A stretch of DNA of 39,439 nt from positions 1 to 39,439 of IMG/VR virus record IMGVR_UViG_3300042480_000846. The stretch is one strand, 5' to 3'. Source of the DNA: a virus. Below the pieces are notes generated by a model. It made no database searches. It saw only the letters and a list, made by a program, of their open reading frames with translations, and had not been told where the DNA came from. Below are positions 35,990-39,439 of this stretch, one piece after another (position 1 is the stretch's first letter; each line of letters begins with the position of its first letter). A program made the position numbers and the translations under genes.

Positions 35990-36895
35990 ATGCCCGTATC
36001 ACAAATTCCGCAATACTTCACGACGGAGTTCTCCAGCAACTGGGAGCATCTGCTTCAGCAGAAACTTTCCAAGCTGCGCGAGTACGTTTCCGTCGAGACA
36101 GTCCGCGGCAAGGAGAAATCCTACAATCAAATGGGCGCAGTGGAGATGCAACGCATCACCAGCCGCGCAGCCGACACCAACATCAGCGATGTGGCCTTGG
36201 CCAAACGCTGGCTTCGCCCCTATCCGTTTGAACACGCCACGTTGTTCGACGAGTGGGACAGCGAATATCTGGGCGAGGTCAGCCTTCCCCAGAGCGAGAC
36301 GGTTGCGAATCACGCCGCCGCCTATGCCCGCACCGCCGACAAGGTGATCATCGATGCCGCCCTTGGCAACGCCTACACCGGAGAGACTGGCGTCACCGCG
36401 ACCGCTTTGCCCGCTGGGCAGAAGATCGCCGTGGACTACGTCGAAACCGGATCGACGGCCAACAGTGGCCTCACCATCGCCAAGCTGCGTCAAGCGGCGT
36501 TCCTGCTCACCAACGCTGAAGTTGATGACAGTGACCCGCGCATCATGGTCGTTTCCGCCAAGCAGATCCAAGATTTGCTTCGCACGACCGAGGTGACCAG
36601 CGGCGACTTCAACACCGTTCGCGCCTTGGTCAATGGCGAGATCAACACGTTCATGGGATTCACCTTCCGCCGTGTTGCTTCCAGCCTCTTGCCCTACGCG
36701 AGTGGAACCGGCGTCCGCACTTGCTTCGCCTACGTCAAATCCGGCCTCAAGCTGGCCGACGCTGGCCGCAAAGTGCATGTCGATATCCGTGCCGACAAGA
36801 GCCACGCCTTGCAGATCCGCACTGTCGCCTCTTTGGGCGCAACGCGCATGCAGGAAGCCAAAGTCGTCGAAGTCCCGTGTGACGAAGTCCTCTAA
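35990..36895 (+). CDS. Major capsid protein
   Basis: A 301-residue protein with the expected features of a capsid protein: N-terminal SQIPQYFTTEFSSNWEHLLQ, EKSYNQMGAVEMQRITSRAA, a TLFDEWDSEYLGEVSLPQSE loop, and a C-terminal HK97-like domain ending TVASLGATRMQEAKVVEVPC. It resembles phage capsid proteins of the 'Phage_capsid_2' type. It has one of the few strong Shine-Dalgarno sequences in the window (AAAGGAG, seven bases before ATG), consistent with very high expression. It is followed by a probable decoration protein and then a terminator, as after gene 10 in T7. Confidence 0.87.
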   Translation: MPVSQIPQYFTTEFSSNWEHLLQQKLSKLREYVSVETVRGKEKSYNQMGAVEMQRITSRAADTNISDVALAKRWLRPYPFEHATLFDEWDSEYLGEVSLPQSETVANHAAAYARTADKVIIDAALGNAYTGETGVTATALPAGQKIAVDYVETGSTANSGLTIAKLRQAAFLLTNAEVDDSDPRIMVVSAKQIQDLLRTTEVTSGDFNTVRALVNGEINTFMGFTFRRVASSLLPYASGTGVRTCFAYVKSGLKLADAGRKVHVDIRADKSHALQIRTVASLGATRMQEAKVVEVPCDEVL

Positions 36896-36920
36896 CAACT
36901 AACCAAGGAGAACAACTAAC

Positions 36921-37388
36921 ATGGCTACCTTCTACACCGACATCGCTCCGAGCGATCTAACCCTCAACGTCCGCAACCGCGTCAGCGCCGACCTCTCCAA
37001 CGGAGACGTCCGCTACGCGGAAGCGACCTACACCACCACCGGCACCGAAGCCGCGAGCGGCGACACCATCGAAGTGGCTGTCCTGCCCGTGGGCGCAACG
37101 CCGTTGCCCGAACTGTGGCGCGTCTCCAACGAGGCGAGCATGGGCGGTTCCGTTATCGCCATCCCCACCATTGGGGATGCCTCTGACGCCGACCGCTACA
37201 GTGCGACAAGCATCAGTGTCAACAGCAGCACCGCGGGTTCCGCGGCGGTTACACCCGCCGTGGCGACCAGCGTGTTGCCCCGTTACACTGTGACGGCTGA
37301 CACCCAGCGTGTGGTCGCCGCGATCACCCGCACCAATGCGGTGACCGCAGGGAAGAAAATCAGCTTCCTCATCGCTTACAAACTGTAA
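36921..37388 (+). CDS. Probable capsid decoration protein
   Basis: A 155-residue, Thr/Ala/Ser/Val-rich, probably all-beta protein (FYTDIAPSDLTLNVRNRVSA, DTIEVAVLPVGATPLPELWR). It follows the capsid gene with its own strong Shine-Dalgarno sequence (AAGGAG, ten bases before ATG) and precedes the terminator, so it should be expressed as strongly as the capsid. Decoration or head-stabilising proteins fit this position and composition; no sequence family was recognised. Confidence 0.6.
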   Translation: MATFYTDIAPSDLTLNVRNRVSADLSNGDVRYAEATYTTTGTEAASGDTIEVAVLPVGATPLPELWRVSNEASMGGSVIAIPTIGDASDADRYSATSISVNSSTAGSAAVTPAVATSVLPRYTVTADTQRVVAAITRTNAVTAGKKISFLIAYKL

Positions 37389-37408
37389 GTCCCGACTGAT
37401 TAACGCGC

Positions 37409-37442
37409 TGGCAGGCCGCGAATAAACGCCTGCCACCTTTTT
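37409..37442 (+). terminator. Intrinsic terminator after capsid genes
   Basis: TGGCAGGC (37409-37416) pairs perfectly with GCCTGCCA (37428-37435), loop of 11 bases, followed by CCTTTTT. It lies between the capsid/decoration genes and the gp11-like gene, the same place as the T-phi terminator after gene 10 in T7, and would give excess capsid over tail messages. Confidence 0.85.
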
Positions 37443-37450
37443 AACTTTTC

Positions 37451-38056
37451 ATGGCCGACGAAACCTCCATCTGCAACTTGGCTTTGGCCAAGCTGGGCAT
37501 CAGCCCGATCATGGCGCTGACCGACGACAGCAAGCAGGCCCAGTTTTGCAATCGTTTCTTCGCCCAGACCCGCGACGAAGTCCTGCAAGGGCATCGCTGG
37601 AACTTCGCCATGCGCCGCTCCGCGCTTAACAAACTGGCCACCGCACCGCAGAGCGAGTGGGAGAGCGCCTATCAGTTGCCGGTTGATTGCCTGCGCGTCG
37701 TCCAACTCAACGGCTACGAACCCAACGAAAGGCTGGGCGAGTTTAGCGTCGAAGGCGACCAGCTTCTGACCAACGCGGAGGAGGCCAACATCCGGTATGT
37801 CTCCCGCGTCGAGGACGGGTCGTTCTATCACCCGCTGTTTGTTCACGCGCTCGCCACCATGCTGGCCTCGCGTCTGGCAGGCCCGCTGACCGGAAGCCGG
37901 AACATGCCGCAGGAGTTGCTGCAAGAATACGAAGCCATCACCGGCCCCAAGGCCCGCATGGCCGACGCCTTTGAGGAGCGTCTGCGCCGCAAGATGCCGT
38001 GGACAAACAGCGACCTTGTCGCGGCCCGCTACACCAAGTTTCCGTCCAGCCAATAG
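37451..38056 (+). CDS. Tail tubular protein A (T7 gp11-like)
   Basis: A 201-residue protein (T7 gp11: 196). The family pattern is clear: ETSICNLALAKLGISPIMAL, then NRFFAQTRDEVLQGHRWNFA, LPVDCLRVVQLNG, and FVHALATMLASRLAGPLTGS near the C-terminus. It forms the adaptor ring between portal and nozzle. Its start is eight bases after the terminator T-run. The nozzle gene follows three bases after its stop. Confidence 0.88.
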   Translation: MADETSICNLALAKLGISPIMALTDDSKQAQFCNRFFAQTRDEVLQGHRWNFAMRRSALNKLATAPQSEWESAYQLPVDCLRVVQLNGYEPNERLGEFSVEGDQLLTNAEEANIRYVSRVEDGSFYHPLFVHALATMLASRLAGPLTGSRNMPQELLQEYEAITGPKARMADAFEERLRRKMPWTNSDLVAARYTKFPSSQ

Positions 38057-38059
38057 ATC

Positions 38060-39439
38060 ATGGCCAATCTCCTCGTCACCGCCCTCAATGCAGGCGAGTT
38101 GAGTCCTTACATGGATGCCCGCACGGACGTCGAAAAATACCGTAGCGGATGCCGCACCTTGGAGAACATGGTCGTCCTGCCCTACGGAGGCGTCTACCGC
38201 CGCGCCGGAACCGAATACTTGGGCGAGGCCAAGAACGCCAACCAGCGGTGCCGTCTGATCGGGTTCAACTTTTCCGTGACCACCCGCTTTGTCTTGGAGT
38301 TTGGCCACCAATACATCCGGTTCTGGGGTAACGACTCGCAAGTGCTATCCGGCGGCTCGCCCTTGGAAGTTGCCAGTCCTTACCAAGAAAGCGAACTGCG
38401 CGAACTGCAATACGTTCAAGTCAACGACATCATGTATCTCGCGCACGCCAACCACGCGCCGCGCAAGCTGACCCGCGTCAGCGACACGAACTGGACGCTG
38501 ACCACCGTCGCGTGGAGCTATCCGCCGCTCCTCGACCAGAACCTCACGACCACCACCATCGCTTCCTCCGCGGCCTCTGGCAGCGCCACGTTGACCGCCA
38601 GCGCGTCTGTTTTCCAAGCGGGCCATGTGGGTAGCCAGTGGGCTATCCAGTGGCCGCGCAACAGCGGGGCAATTTCGACGACCATCGATGCCAATAAGAC
38701 GACGACCGACACCTTGGACATCCAAGGTTCTTGGACGCTGACCACGGTTGGAACATGGATCGGCACCGTGCGACTGCTCCGTATCCCGCAGAAGGAAATG
38801 GACGAGGACGGCGGCAGCGGATTTACCGCCTACGAAGTGGTGCGGGAGTTTAACTCGCTGACCACCGCGCGGAACTTCACCGCCACCGGCACCGAGGACG
38901 AGCGCGTTGGCCTTAAGCTGCAAGTCCTTAACTATTCTTCCAACACCAGCGCCCGCGTCTTCCTTGAATCCACCGACTTTAACTCCGGCGGCACCGTCAC
39001 GATCAACAGCGTGGCCAGCGGCACCAGCGCCGGAGCCACGGTCAACAAGTGGCTGGGATCAGTCATCACCGGAACCACCCAGTGGAGCGAGGCCGCGTTC
39101 TCCGCGGTGCGCGGCTACCCGCGGGCCGTCGCCATCCACGAACAGCGCCTTTGCTTCGGCGGAACCGCCCACCAGCCCAACACCGTCTGGTGCAGCAAGG
39201 TGGACGACTTTGAAAACTTCCAACTGGGAGTTGGCGCGGACGACGGGCTGCAATTCACCGTGGCCTCGTCTGAAGGCAACCGCATCGAATGGATGTTCAG
39301 CCAGAAGCGCCTCATGCTGGGAACCAGCGGCGACGAGTGGACAATCGGCGGGGCCAATAGCGGCGAAGCGTTCAGTTCGACCAACGTGCAGGCCCAGAAG
39401 CAAGGCAGCTTCGGATCGAAGACCATGCGGGCCATCCTG
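38060..39439 (+). CDS. Tail tubular protein B / nozzle (T7 gp12-like), N-terminal part
   Basis: This is the N-terminal 460 residues of the nozzle; the reading frame is open to the right edge and continues at 1-1128. The start (LLVTALNAGELSPYMDARTD, YRSGCRTLENMVVLPYGGVY, RRAGTEYLG) is the classical gp12-type N-terminus. It then reads beta-rich, with FVLEFGHQYIRFWGN and AIHEQRLCFGGTAHQPNTVW, the latter another hallmark of this family. It follows the gp11-like gene by three bases. Confidence 0.9.
   Translation, partial: MANLLVTALNAGELSPYMDARTDVEKYRSGCRTLENMVVLPYGGVYRRAGTEYLGEAKNANQRCRLIGFNFSVTTRFVLEFGHQYIRFWGNDSQVLSGGSPLEVASPYQESELRELQYVQVNDIMYLAHANHAPRKLTRVSDTNWTLTTVAWSYPPLLDQNLTTTTIASSAASGSATLTASASVFQAGHVGSQWAIQWPRNSGAISTTIDANKTTTDTLDIQGSWTLTTVGTWIGTVRLLRIPQKEMDEDGGSGFTAYEVVREFNSLTTARNFTATGTEDERVGLKLQVLNYSSNTSARVFLESTDFNSGGTVTINSVASGTSAGATVNKWLGSVITGTTQWSEAAFSAVRGYPRAVAIHEQRLCFGGTAHQPNTVWCSKVDDFENFQLGVGADDGLQFTVASSEGNRIEWMFSQKRLMLGTSGDEWTIGGANSGEAFSSTNVQAQKQGSFGSKTMRAIL
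39245..39439. repeat. Terminal direct overlap, right copy
   Basis: Repeats bases 1-195 with seven substitutions, three of which are amino-acid-changing codons. It shows the contig is closed on itself or circularly permuted, and that the reads came from more than one variant. Confidence 0.9.

Noticed and set aside
1-39439. CRISPR array
   Set aside because: The dispersed motif copies are kilobases apart at irregular distances and lie partly in genes; there is no regular repeat-spacer pattern and no cas gene.

Overview
The window is an almost complete genome of a temperate, short-tailed (podovirus) phage. It looks like a circular or circularly permuted contig cut inside the tail-nozzle gene: bases 1-195 repeat bases 39245-39439 with seven mismatches, and the gene that runs off the right end continues in frame from base 1. 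Unique length would be about 39,244 bp. The DNA is G+C-rich (about 60% by eye), rich in CCGCGG, and most start codons lack a clear Shine-Dalgarno sequence. The host cannot be named from this. A G+C-rich environmental bacterium is likely, and Verrucomicrobiota is only a guess.

Layout. All genes run rightward except the integrase. Region 28712-39439 plus 1-17978 is the virion block: terminase small and large subunits, portal, scaffold, major capsid, a probable decoration protein, the tail proteins equivalent to T7 gp11 and gp12, the internal/ejection proteins equivalent to gp13, gp14, gp15 and gp16 (the last 2,522 residues long), then tail-fibre and receptor-binding genes. A lysis cassette (small lipoprotein, holin candidate, M15 peptidase endolysin) lies at 18010-18744. 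A convergent tyrosine integrase lies at 18728-19873. A 228-bp A+T-rich control region (19874-20101) separates it from a rightward early operon (20102-28619). That operon holds many small unknown genes, two ribbon-helix-helix candidates, RecT annealing protein, a RecE-like exonuclease, a RusA-like resolvase, a replication initiator/helicase-loader-like protein, a Mom-like DNA-modification protein and an HNH-like zinc protein.

How it works together. The virion is built on the T7 plan, but I see no phage RNA polymerase, DNA polymerase, primase or helicase, so transcription and replication should rely on the host. An integrase is present but no classical CI-type repressor is recognisable.

The main unexplained signal is an asymmetric motif, GGTTTAGTCAAA (often extended to GGGTTTAGTCAAAACC). 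It occurs at least 11 times exactly and in three degenerate forms, mostly in short gaps before gene blocks but also inside coding sequences. It resembles in layout the dispersed 'stoperators' of L5-type mycobacteriophages, or else a host-wide uptake or repeat sequence. A second, separate palindrome, GGTGTAATACACC with two variants, accompanies the ribbon-helix-helix genes.

No stretch longer than 300 bases lacks a gene. The two largest gaps (19874-20101 and 35720-35989) are described as features.
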